Below, piece by piece: positions 48,920 to 64,000 of a DNA stretch of 64,000 bases. The notes beneath the pieces are model-generated. The model had not been told where the DNA came from. It ran no database searches and worked only from the letters and a program-made list of their open reading frames with translations. How positions within the stretch are numbered: position 1 is the first letter of the stretch; the number at the start of each line of letters is the position of its first letter. A program made the translations under genes and the position numbers. This DNA is from Chiridota heheva. Its lineage: Eukaryota > Echinodermata > Holothuroidea > Apodida > Chiridotidae. The DNA lies in NCBI GenBank assembly GCA_020152595.1, contig JAIGNY010001753.1:2539501-2603500 (forward strand), read 5' to 3'.

Positions 48920-49190
48920 TACCTACAAGTTGTCTTATTTTTAGGTACATGTTATCTGAAAAAAAGGTAATCACATGTAAATGTTACATGTATTTTGTTA
49001 CATATTATCCGCTTTTTGGGTACATGTTGTTGGATTTTCGGGACATATTGTCTTAGAAGAAGGTTACTGAAAGCTACATGTATTGTACTACATATTGCTT
49101 GCCTTTTTGTCCAATGCATTGACTAGAAAAGTTCTAATTACGAAAAGAATTTTCATTTATTTGTAACACGTGTATTTGCATTCCTAAAGG
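48920..49190. repeat. ~400-bp unit B, 3' half only
   Basis: Carries the TTGTC(T/C)TATTTTT(A/C)GGTACATG and GTTACAT...GTTG motif cluster and GAAAGCTACATGTATTGT but lacks the first half of the unit. Confidence 0.6.
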
Positions 49191-49199
49191 GACCACTTT

Positions 49200-49560
49200 T
49201 TGGAAATCACTGTTTTTAACACATAAGTGTTTAAAATATAATTGAACTGGAATTTCGGTACTAAAATGTGCTACGAATTTTCGAAACATTTTATTAGCTT
49301 TTTCATCTGTTCAAGATGTTTGCATTGCTGAAGGAATGATATTTTATACAGTGCCTTTATCAGTCTATGGTAATTTTTCGTTTAACGTTAATCTATTTTT
49401 CGGTACATGTTGTCCAAAAAGAAGGTCATTCTGTAAGTAAAAGTTAGATATAATCTGTTACATGTTGCTCGCTTTTTTGTTCAATGCATTATCTGGAAAA
49501 AATGAAGACAATTTGTATTATTTAATTGTGATGCAAAAACACGTTTTTCTGCATTTTAGC
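49200..49560. repeat. ~400-bp tandem unit C
   Basis: Same order of blocks as unit A: AAGTGTTTAAAATATAAT, AAAATGTGCTACGA, GTTCAAGATGTTTGCATTGC, then GGTACATGTTGTCC. Confidence 0.65.
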
Positions 49561-49609
49561 ATATCAAATACTTCAACATTAATTAAACCATATGAACCAA
49601 ACTTTTAAC

Positions 49610-49935
49610 ACCACGAATTTTAAGTGTTTAAAATATAATTGAACTTGAAATTCGGCTATGAGTCTTCGAAACATCTTATCAGCTTTTACTGTTTAAAATA
49701 TTTGAAGTGCCGAATGAATTTTATACAGTTCAAATAAGGCTTAGTGGTTTTTCGTTAAACGTTACAAGTTGTCCTATTTTTCGGTACATGTTATCCGTAA
49801 AACAGCCCAAACATATGCTTAGGTTAGATAAATTTCGTTACATGTTGTCCATTTTTGGTACATGTTGTCCGGATTTCCGGTACATATTGTCCTAAAAGAA
49901 GCTCTCTGTTAGTGAAAGCTACACGTATTGTGCAC
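49610..49935. repeat. ~400-bp tandem unit D
   Basis: Directly follows unit C with a period of about 400 bases. Ends TCCGGATTTCCGGTACATAT and GAAAGCTACACGTATTGTGC, nearly identical to the end of unit A. Confidence 0.7.
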
Positions 49936-51159
49936 TCGCATAGCATTACAACTCTAGTTTTCTCGTATTCTGCTTTTGGTTTTGGGTAAGATTAATACAA
50001 TTTTGACGACCCTGACCTGATGAATTTAGGTTCTGGGGCCTGGCTGGCTAAATCCCAAGTGTTGGAAACACTTGGGATTTTAGTCACAGCTGTAGAAGGG
50101 TGTTTTACCATGTTGATTGTAACATTTCTTGTAACAATAAAACTGATGAAGATTCCTATAGGCCTACTGAAAAATAATTACAAAACGAATTCTAACCTGC
50201 ACTTGAGGACATTTTAAAATTTTAATGTAGGGCTTTTACTAAGTTTTAACAAATCTAAGTTTAACTTGATGAAAGGATATTTGGCTTAATTGCAAAATAC
50301 CCCGCAACTGCATAAGTACTCCATGGAGCTGGCTCAACACTCAAAATTACGAAACAATATCGATAAAGGCTTCAACTTTAAAGGAAACGCTACTAATATA
50401 TTCGCCAAATTGAACTATGGGTCGGTTTTAAAATAAAAATTCATGTGGCAAGCATGGAGCCAGCGGAGCCGCCGCTCTGTATTTGATAAAATATGAAAAG
50501 TTCCCATTGCAACCGTGGAGCCGCGGAGCCGCTCCAGGATGTATTCATAAGAGTATTATTGGGCCTTTGGCAGTTTGGATAATTTCATTCAAAAAGTCTT
50601 CAAAGCCACGGAGCCGAACCAGATAATATCTGCTGGACTTTAAACAAAAAATACATCTTTTCTCTTTGGCAGCTAATTGCATCGATAAAAAAGTATCTTG
50701 ACGAAGGTTGGACTGCATAAATCCTTGCTAACTTCAAAGGATGAATATTTTAGGCATGCACTCATTTACGTGTACATCTTCATTGCAAATACATATCTGT
50801 GGATAGACTTAAAAATTGTAATAAACAAAAAGGTACTATTTATTTGTACGTCTCTTATAGGTAAACATGAACTAAGGATTTGTTTATACTTGAGCTAAAG
50901 TAAAACAATATCGTCATGAACAGCCCTCAGAGTACAATTTAAAAAAATTTCATACTGTATTACAGTTTCTAATTTCAAAAGGATTCTCTCTCTCAAAATG
51001 GACTGCACGTTTCGTACACAGACGTGGCATTTCTGTCATAATATACAGCTACCTGCTCTTTAAAAACCAGTATTTTCCACCAATTAGACTGCCCCTTGAC
51101 AAAATGTTTCAAAAAATCTCTGTTTTGTATTATAAACTTAAAAAAACTTATTTTCACCT

Positions 51160-51550
51160 GTGTCGAGACCTCAGCTCTTCTCTAAATATTTTCAAGGCTG
51201 CTGTCTTAAGTCAGCCTGGTTCATCTTTACCTGTTTCTGAGTCAGCTTGGGGCATCTCTAAATATTTACTAAGTTGCTGTCTTAAAACAAAGAGCTTTCA
51301 CACAAGCTCTTTGCTCAAAAGAACTAGGCTCATCTCTAAACTTGCAAGGTTGATGTCTGAGAGCTTGGGTTTTGGGGTCAGCTCTTAAATATTTACAGAG
51401 TTGCTGTCTTATGAGAGCTTGGTTCATCTCTCAATGTTTACATGTTCTAAGTCAGCCGAGTTCATCTCAAAACATTTACAAGGCTGTTGTCTTAAGTAAA
51501 CCCGGTTCATCTCTAAATATATACAAGGTTGCTGTCTTGAGTCGGCTACT
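51160..51550. repeat. Minisatellite in the right arm (CATCTCTAAATATTTACAAG units)
   Basis: About six to seven diverged units of roughly 50-65 bp, each with CATCTCTAAATAT, TACAAGG(T/C)TG(C/T)TGTCTTA and (A)GTCAGC. The left arm has only about two equivalents (45380-45480), so the array expanded after the arms diverged or shrank on the left. Confidence 0.75.
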
Positions 51551-52014
51551 TACAGGTTTTTCTTTAAAGAGGTCATGTCACAGACCATTTTGTTCTTCTT
51601 AATAGTGCTCCTCTCAAGCGGTGTGGCTTAAGCCTTGCTTTAATTACCTCACTACCGATTTTCTCCAAATAATTATGTGCTTTCTGTGAGGCTACTTAAG
51701 AATAAAAACAAATATAAACAAGTTGATCAAATGTTAATGTCCCGTTGACTAGAGTTGTAATTCCTTTGGGACAGTGGAACGGATCCTTTTACTTTCATAT
51801 GGGAGATTAAAGTAAACTTCATAGTTTTGAGTTTGTGTGGGGCGCTTCTCTGAACCCCTGCTGTGGCTCGAGCAGATCTACGTTGCTAGATGATAATTAC
51901 GGCCCTGCAGTGGGTTAGCATAACAAATAAAAGTGAAATTATAGATGTTATTTAAACACACCCGTTAATAATCTATTTGGTCCCGCTTTGCAATTTTCCG
52001 CACAGAATCAAGGA

Positions 52015-53060
52015 AATGTGTTGGGTAGGTCCTAAACAAAGAACGAAGATTTCAAAAATTTCTGAAACGACGAAGTCCAAGCTGAAGAAGGAAGAACGAA
52101 GAATTTTAAGATATATTTCATGGCCGGGAAATAATCTTTTTTTGATCAGTTCTTGACCCTATTTTTGTTTACTCGTGTACAGTATAACTCCGACAAAATT
52201 GGCACAGCTTCTACTTTCACAAACGCCCACCCATATCGTGTACATCTGCTTAAAAATTATGCAGATATGCCCACTTCCCTTCTTGCTATGAAAACACAGT
52301 TTATATACCAGCTGCACTTATGATTCAGAGATTAATTGGTTTTGTAAACAATTTATCCACGCAATATTTATATTTACCGTGCATGAGTGACATCAAAGGT
52401 CAATGGTGGTCAATTTGTTTTTACTGAAGCGCCAAAAATGGCCAAAAACGGCGGTTGGGGAATAAAGGAGATGTACACAACATGCGTTTGACGATTTGAA
52501 AATCTCCAAAAAGAAGAAAGAAGGTGTTTTAGATAAATTCTGCTGGCCGAGAAGGCATTTTTTAGGGTCGAATATCTGCAGGGCCGTTATATAATCTTAT
52601 GTAGCCTCGATCTTCCTTTGAAAGACTGCTGGGTCCAATCGTACAGTTGTATGGCCTACGGCCGGAGTAAAAGTAAGTTTTGCTCCCAGTAAATTTTGAT
52701 CTCGATCGGCCATCAGAATATATGAAACAAATCTTCGTTCTGGAGATTTTCGATTCCTAAGAAATGACTTCTGGATCAGCAGAATTTCTTCCAAAAATCT
52801 TCTTTCTTTGTACTTCGTTTTGGAGTTCTTCGTTTTAGAAATTTTCAGATCGTCAAACGATTGTGATTTTGTGAAAGGAGAAGATTTGCCAATATTGTCG
52901 GAGTTATACTGTACACGTGTAAACGTAAATAGAGTCAATAACTGACCCATAAAGATTATTTCCCGGCCATCAGAATATATCTTAAAATTCTTCGTTTTTC
53001 GTTCTTCGTTTGGAGCCCTTCGTTTTGGAGATTTCGTCTTTTATGACTGTCATGTTAATT
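52015..53060. repeat. Nested palindrome in the right arm
   Basis: 52015-52225 runs in the left-arm orientation (ACGAAGA..., ATGGCCGGGAAATAATCTTT, GTACAGTATAACTCCGACA), whereas 52810-53060 carries the same blocks reversed, so the two halves pair across a spacer of about 580 bases. Confidence 0.68.
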
Positions 53061-53127
53061 GGTATTCACTATCCAGTTATATATTTGCCATATTTTTTAA
53101 TTTTATGAATTCTTTCAATCACCAGAT

Positions 53128-55386
53128 AAGAAAGAGTATATTTCCCATTTAATCAACAAACACTTTAGATTCTCCTGGAGATTTATCACGGCGGTATAAA
53201 CCTCAGTGCTACTGTAATTACCCATTAATAATGCACATCCCAGTTACTTAACCCAAGTAAACACCATATCATTTGCTTATGATTAACCTTGTGTCTAGTG
53301 TGTGTGAAAGATGTGTATCGAAGTATTTTCAGTCGATTAAATTCTACATTCTTCTCCTATATAGTGCTACCCCAGAAAACAATTGGAAGTTTTAAAAACG
53401 TTTTCTGAACGTAGCATTTACGTTTTAAAAACTTTTTGTAAAAACATGTTTAAAACATGTTTATGTGGAGGGTTTTGGAACACTTTTAAGAACGTTTTTT
53501 AAGACAAAGACTAGACTAATTTAAAACCTAACCAAAACGTTTTCTGGACGTTTTGTGTTTGCTGGGATGTTTGCATAGTTACAGTCTGACAAATTGCCAG
53601 TAGTTAGTGTATATAGAAATTCCCAACCTAACTTTGTTTGTAAAATTCACCAGGATCTTATCTTCTCAATATAACTCCTTTTGAAGTCAAAGCCTTTACT
53701 TTTTGTTATTTTCCTGGGTTTACGGACCCACGCTAGTCAGGAAACTCTTGCTATTACCCCTGTCCCTCCCCCATAAAGTGGTCTGGAACAAGTGGCCGAT
53801 AAATCACGTTTTCAACAATATGTATATCTGAACACTAAGCATTTCGCAGCAAATTGAATGTTTTTGTTTCAAAAATAAACTTTATTTGTAATCCTCCACC
53901 AAAACGTAGGGAGAAAGTCTTGGGAGGCCTTTTGACCCTCCCCACACATTTTGTGGTCCTCGCCTTATGACTGTATGATCAAATGAAATAAAAACGACAG
54001 ACTTACATTGATGTTATAACATTGAAATCACAAGCTAATATCTACCTAATTAATTAACAATCACCTTTATCTGGAGTATACATTGTTCAGAATCTAAATT
54101 TGAAAACAAAAGAGTAATCACCTTAAAATCGAGACCTTTTAGCATATTTTGTGCTTTTTAAAACTCTTTTTTTTAACCTTAAAACTCCATCGACCCCTGG
54201 CTCATGGGCGTAGATCAAAGGAAAAAGGGGCTTATAATTTCGACAGCGGCCCACACGCACAAACAAACATGGGTACAACAACATTTTGAACATCAATTAT
54301 AAGTTTGCCGGGACCCTGTAAATGCAATTATTTGGCTCCAAAATGCTCAAAATCGTCAAACTGGCCCAACAAGAAATTTTTTCAGACAAGAAATTTGAAT
54401 AATCTGTATCTTAACAAAATGAAAACGTTCATATATTCCAACCGAATTTAAGTTTTCTTTTGGTTCTGAAATGAATAAAATCATAAAGTTTCCGCGGACC
54501 TTACCCCTGACACCCACCAGGTAGGAATTTTAAAGAATGTGTTTCGCTTATTTTCATATATTTTCTAGATTTATTTGCAAATTTTGTGTGTCAATTTGCA
54601 GGGGCATGCGAACCAGCTCTGCATGTAGAATAAGGCAGTGAGGTTTAATCTCTATATTATATCTTAAAATTTGTTATTAATATATTGTTGCCAAATCAAG
54701 CAATTTTCTCTACTTTGTGTTGAAAGTTTTAAAGTTGTTTCAGAATGTTTTAGAATAATGTTTCAAACCACAATATAGTCAACCATGTAAGTCATATTTT
54801 CTCCATACAAATCATGCACATTTGCACAAAAAGACATTTAAACAATGGTTTAGTTTGATGTATGCTGTGGAGTACGTGATATGAGGTACATCTCAAAATT
54901 CTGACACATTTTTTAAACGAGTTGCTGTAATAATCCACCAAGACTTTTGCGCACTTTGACACAATATAGTTATTTCCTTTCCATCACATAATTTAACAGA
55001 CATGACCCATTATTTCTTATATTGGGTCATTTCGTATAGTATTTAGCTTGTATTAATATTTCCCTTGTATATTAATTGTGGTTGATTAATTTAAGAAATA
55101 TGATAAATATCAAGATGTCAATTATTTCTAATATTTCATAACATTTTCTGCAAAATAATAGAATTGCCTCAAAATGTGTTAACGCTTGAGAGCGTTGTAG
55201 CTTCCATTTATAATTCATGATATTTTGTATAATGGGGAACAAAAACGATCACTAGTAGCACAAACATTTAGAAATTAAGTTAAATTGTAGTAAGTATTAA
55301 TATTCTACGAAGGCTTTGCTTGCTAGATTTGGGGTACAGTAGTCATATGGTATCATCAAAGTGTAGCTTAAACACTGCATGTAACC
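53128..55386. other. No gene; includes an AACGTTTT-rich tract
   Basis: 53385-53575 has many AAACGTTTT and GAACGTTTT motifs, often palindromic, ending ACGTTTTGTGTTTGCTGGG. The remainder is AT-rich without supported genes. Confidence 0.5.
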
Positions 55387-55387
55387 A

Positions 55388-55516
55388 GTGGCGCAACAAT
55401 AGGGTAGTAAGGGTGAGTTAAAAAATCAAGATTTAATGAAACTGCGATACGTTTTCTTATGGGGTTCCGCCCTTTATATTCCCCATGGGCTCCGAGAACT
55501 CTAGTTGCGCCACTGC
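55388..55516. mobile_element. hAT-like MITE (CAGTGGCGCAAC ends)
   Basis: CAGTGGCGCAAC at the left and the inverted GTTGCGCCACTG at the right bound 129 bases. CAGTGGCG-type ends are typical of hAT elements. The flanking 8-mers (CATGTAAC / CAGGTAGA) match at only five positions, so the target duplication is diverged or absent. Confidence 0.6.
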
Positions 55517-55952
55517 AGGTAGAGCTTATATTTACCAAACATGGAGTTTTAAGTTTGGGATTCTGGAGACGCCCACATATATTCAGGATACGTTTCGTCA
55601 TGGGATACCCCCTCTCATTAGACCCCTCCCCAAGTTTAGTGATGCAAAAATGTGTGCCCCCCAAAAAAAAAAAAAAAAATGTTCAAGACAAATTCATTTG
55701 TAATGATTGATGTAATTCATTAGATTACTATTTATGACACGTAAATAACGACGTAACATATGAAAGGGTTACCCTTCCAGTTGTATTTTATTATTAAATA
55801 TTGATTTATTAAGCTATACCATATACAGTTTATATCATCCTTTTAGATACTAGCATGCCTTTAATTAATTTTCTTTAAACTTAATTAGAATGAAAAATAT
55901 TTTTAGTGGCAGCTTTGAAGGCACTTGCTATGAAGAATAAATACCTCAATGA

Positions 55953-56200
55953 GATAATATTCGACGATAACTCCTGGAGATATAATTTGACAATACCTTC
56001 TTGAGATAGAATTCGACAATACCTCCTAGAGATAGAATTCGTCAATACCAATCAGAGATAGAATTCGACAATACCTCCTTGAGATAGAATTCAGCAATAC
56101 CTTCTTGAGATAGAATTCGACAATACCTCCTGGAGATAGAATTCGCCAATATATATCGCAGATAGAATTTGACAATACCTCCTTGAGATAGAATTCCATG
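55953..56200. repeat. Minisatellite, 26-bp GAGATAGAATTCGACAATAC units
   Basis: About nine to ten units of GAGATAGAATTCGACAATAC plus CTCCTT, most with an EcoRI site (GAATTC). Individual units vary at a few positions. Confidence 0.88.
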
Positions 56201-56781
56201 GAGTTGAAGTTAATATTACTTATCTTTTTAATTTACACCTCTGTAATTTAACTTGACATATATTTTGCACAGTGCCTATAAGCTTTTTATTCTTAATATT
56301 ATTACATAATTCATACTACAAAATACAATTAGATTTCTCACTGAAACATTGAGCTTACTACGCTTATCTCGACTTTGTGCATACTTTTTCATACTAATGA
56401 ATACTTGCTTTTGCATATTCATGTAGATTATTAAAGTATATAATTTGCAGATTTTGATAAAATGTCCGAATTTCTTAATATGTTAACTTTATATCTGAAT
56501 ATGTCGACTTTACGTACACAATTCATATTATTGCTATATCCATATTCCAAACATAGCAAAAACAAAATTTGCTCTATTCTACAGCAGTTTGAAAAATATG
56601 ATTGTCTGAAATCAAGGTATTGTTTAAAGGAAAATTAAGTAATCAATTTAGAAGGAAGGGATTTTCTATTAAATACATAATATGTTGTTCCAAGAAAAAA
56701 TCAAATTTGCTCCATCCTCTATTCCAGCGTTGAAGACCCCTGTGTTTTCAGCAAAATCGTTATGAATTGGCTAAATGTCAA
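56201..56781. other. Region 3' of DEG/ENaC gene 2, nothing recognised
   Basis: AT-rich; would hold the 3' UTR of gene 2 on the - strand. No clear poly(A) signal was assigned. Confidence 0.4.
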
Positions 56782-62895
<6,114 letters not shown>

Positions 62896-64000
62896 CTGTA
62901 TGAGAAGAGATGTGTAGCAGTTGATATTTGCTCATTGCTATTGCTTATTCATGTTGCTTCGTATAATTATATGTTTTCTTATTTTTTAATTTTTTTATTT
63001 AGTTGCACGAAGAATATATTGCTTTCATGTAATTGAGTCAATTATGATACAATATATTTGTTAATGCATGCGGATTTGTAAGGCTATCATTGTTGTAGAT
63101 ATAATTGGCAATTTACTTACCTGCCAGAGCCAAAACATTTCAAATAATCATTATCTATCAAATTATTATTGTGTTTTCTTTAATGAGCTTAAAAGTCGTA
63201 GACGGTTTACAGGTAGAAAAGGCAAATGCATTGCTTAACAATTCAGCTCTTCGCCAATTGGTATAATCTATTGACTCTCTTACACAGCGTTTTTCTGATT
63301 TCTGTAGTTTCGAAAAATACGTAAAACCTACCTTATTTACAGGAAAAAGCAGGTTTAGAGAAAACATTGTAAATGTATATAAATTCAATATGCCTATGTC
63401 AAAAACAAGGGGTAGCCGACAGCAAAACACTGAAATTTTAATTTGTCACTATATCTCTTTAAGGGACAATGTTTGATTTGAAATTCCCTCCCACCGTTTT
63501 TATTCTTTGGGGCCGCTCAACCGATTTTGCAAGATACGTCGATGCCATATTAGTGTCGAAAGAAATATTAACCTGATACCTTTCTATAAATGTGCACAAA
63601 TTTTTTCGCGAGGTTCATACCCGAATTTTGAACGTATTATAAACATAATGTAAGTATACAAAGATAAACGTAACAGTTGATTAACAGAATTAAACATGAT
63701 AAACAAAGACAACTTGATTACTTCTTTGCAGGTTGAATTTGTTTTCAAAATATAAAAACCATTACGGCAGAAAAATGTCAAATTGAGAACAGATAGAAAT
63801 AAAATTGCCAGTCCGTCCAAGGGTGGAAAATAAGAAATATAAAGTTTATTTGAATAATCTCCTGACAGGTTTGTATAAAAGTCATCTCAACAGATAATTG
63901 TATTTACAAACACAGGACACTTTCAACAACTTTTAAGATGTGAAGCTATAGTCTAATTTCAAATTTCAAATTTTCTCCTAATTTTCTCCTCCTATCATGA
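62896..64000. other. Intron of gene 2, no further exon seen
   Basis: I looked on the - strand for the C-x3-C...C-x-C-R...PG exon that precedes exon 62742-62895 in gene 1 and did not find it. In gene 1 this intron is 4.7 kb, so the exon probably lies beyond the window. Confidence 0.5.

Larger units (their letters stand above)
45023..53127. mobile_element. Large composite fold-back structure (~8.1 kb)
   Basis: The left arm (45023-46728) reappears reverse-complemented in the right arm (49948-53127) over most of its length. Matching blocks include the two mirror-image 65-codon frames (46454-46651 on -, 50020-50217 on +), the TGGCAAGCATGGAGCCAGC block, ATACTTGAGCTAAAGTA, and the CGTGTACAGTATAACTCCGA block. 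The arms flank a core of tandem ~400-bp units. The right arm is longer because of a local minisatellite expansion and an internal palindrome (52015-53060). No transposase was recognised; this resembles Foldback-type elements. Confidence 0.75.
49948..53127. repeat. Right arm of fold-back structure
   Basis: Inner end CTCTAGTTTTCTCGTATTCT mirrors the left arm; the outer end near TTTCAATCACCAGAT mirrors AATCTGGTGATTGAAAA at 45023. It is 1.5 kb longer than the left arm owing to the 51160-51550 array and the nested palindrome at 52015-53060. Confidence 0.75.

Noticed and set aside
63158..63820. Two - strand frames upstream of gene 2's first visible exon as candidate channel exons
   Set aside because: Neither shows the cysteine pattern or the PG end required for the preceding exon.

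Overview
This is animal nuclear DNA. It is AT-rich, with long intergenic stretches, genes split by GT-AG introns, and many transposable elements. The mix (tRNA-derived SINE, CR1/L2-like LINE, Penelope-like element, THAP/TTAA DNA transposon, P2RX7_C-like ORF, very long (AT)n arrays) together with an invertebrate-style DEG/ENaC channel pair suggests a marine invertebrate, perhaps an echinoderm or other non-vertebrate deuterostome. I cannot fix the phylum from the sequence alone.

The clearest genes are two members of the DEG/ENaC/ASIC amiloride-sensitive sodium channel family. Gene 1 is on the + strand (coding 7979-23930) with nine coding exons. It shows the HG gating motif, TM1, the FPAVTLCN signature, the cysteine-rich extracellular domain and the DIGG...GAS TM2 signature. 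Its exon 4 carries an apparent 1-base deletion. Gene 2 is on the - strand; only its last three coding exons lie in the window (62895-62742, 62428-62337, 56894-56782), and the rest lies beyond base 64000. Two of its exons match the lengths and all match the phases of gene 1, so the two are paralogues in tail-to-tail orientation.

Between them, on the - strand at about 31.26-33.26 kb, lie exons of a protein with a C-terminal EF-hand. It is damaged by frame changes; a related or neighbouring fragment at 33.70-34.26 kb has in-frame stops.

The rest is repeats. 0.7-5.6 kb: three long (AT)n arrays, a 112-bp near-perfect palindrome and minisatellites. 6.6, 14.8 and 47.5 kb: TTAA-flanked inverted-repeat elements. 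18.09-20.5 kb (inside intron 6 of gene 1): a DNA transposon with ~215-bp terminal inverted repeats and a broken THAP-domain ORF. 20.9-21.1 kb: a SINE. 39.9-40.8 kb: a TTAA-type end followed by a broken P2RX7_C-like ORF. 43.2-44.3 kb: a LINE remnant. 45.0-53.1 kb: a large composite fold-back structure with inverted arms around tandem ~400-bp units. 55.4-56.2 kb: a hAT-like MITE and a 26-bp minisatellite. 58.1-62.2 kb (inside the last intron of gene 2): (AT)n arrays interleaved with a CR1/L2-like reverse transcriptase fragment and a Penelope-like GIY-YIG fragment.

Only the channel genes look capable of encoding working proteins, and gene 1 only if its frameshift is a sequencing error or is otherwise resolved. 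All coordinates come from reading the sequence by eye; no alignment was run.
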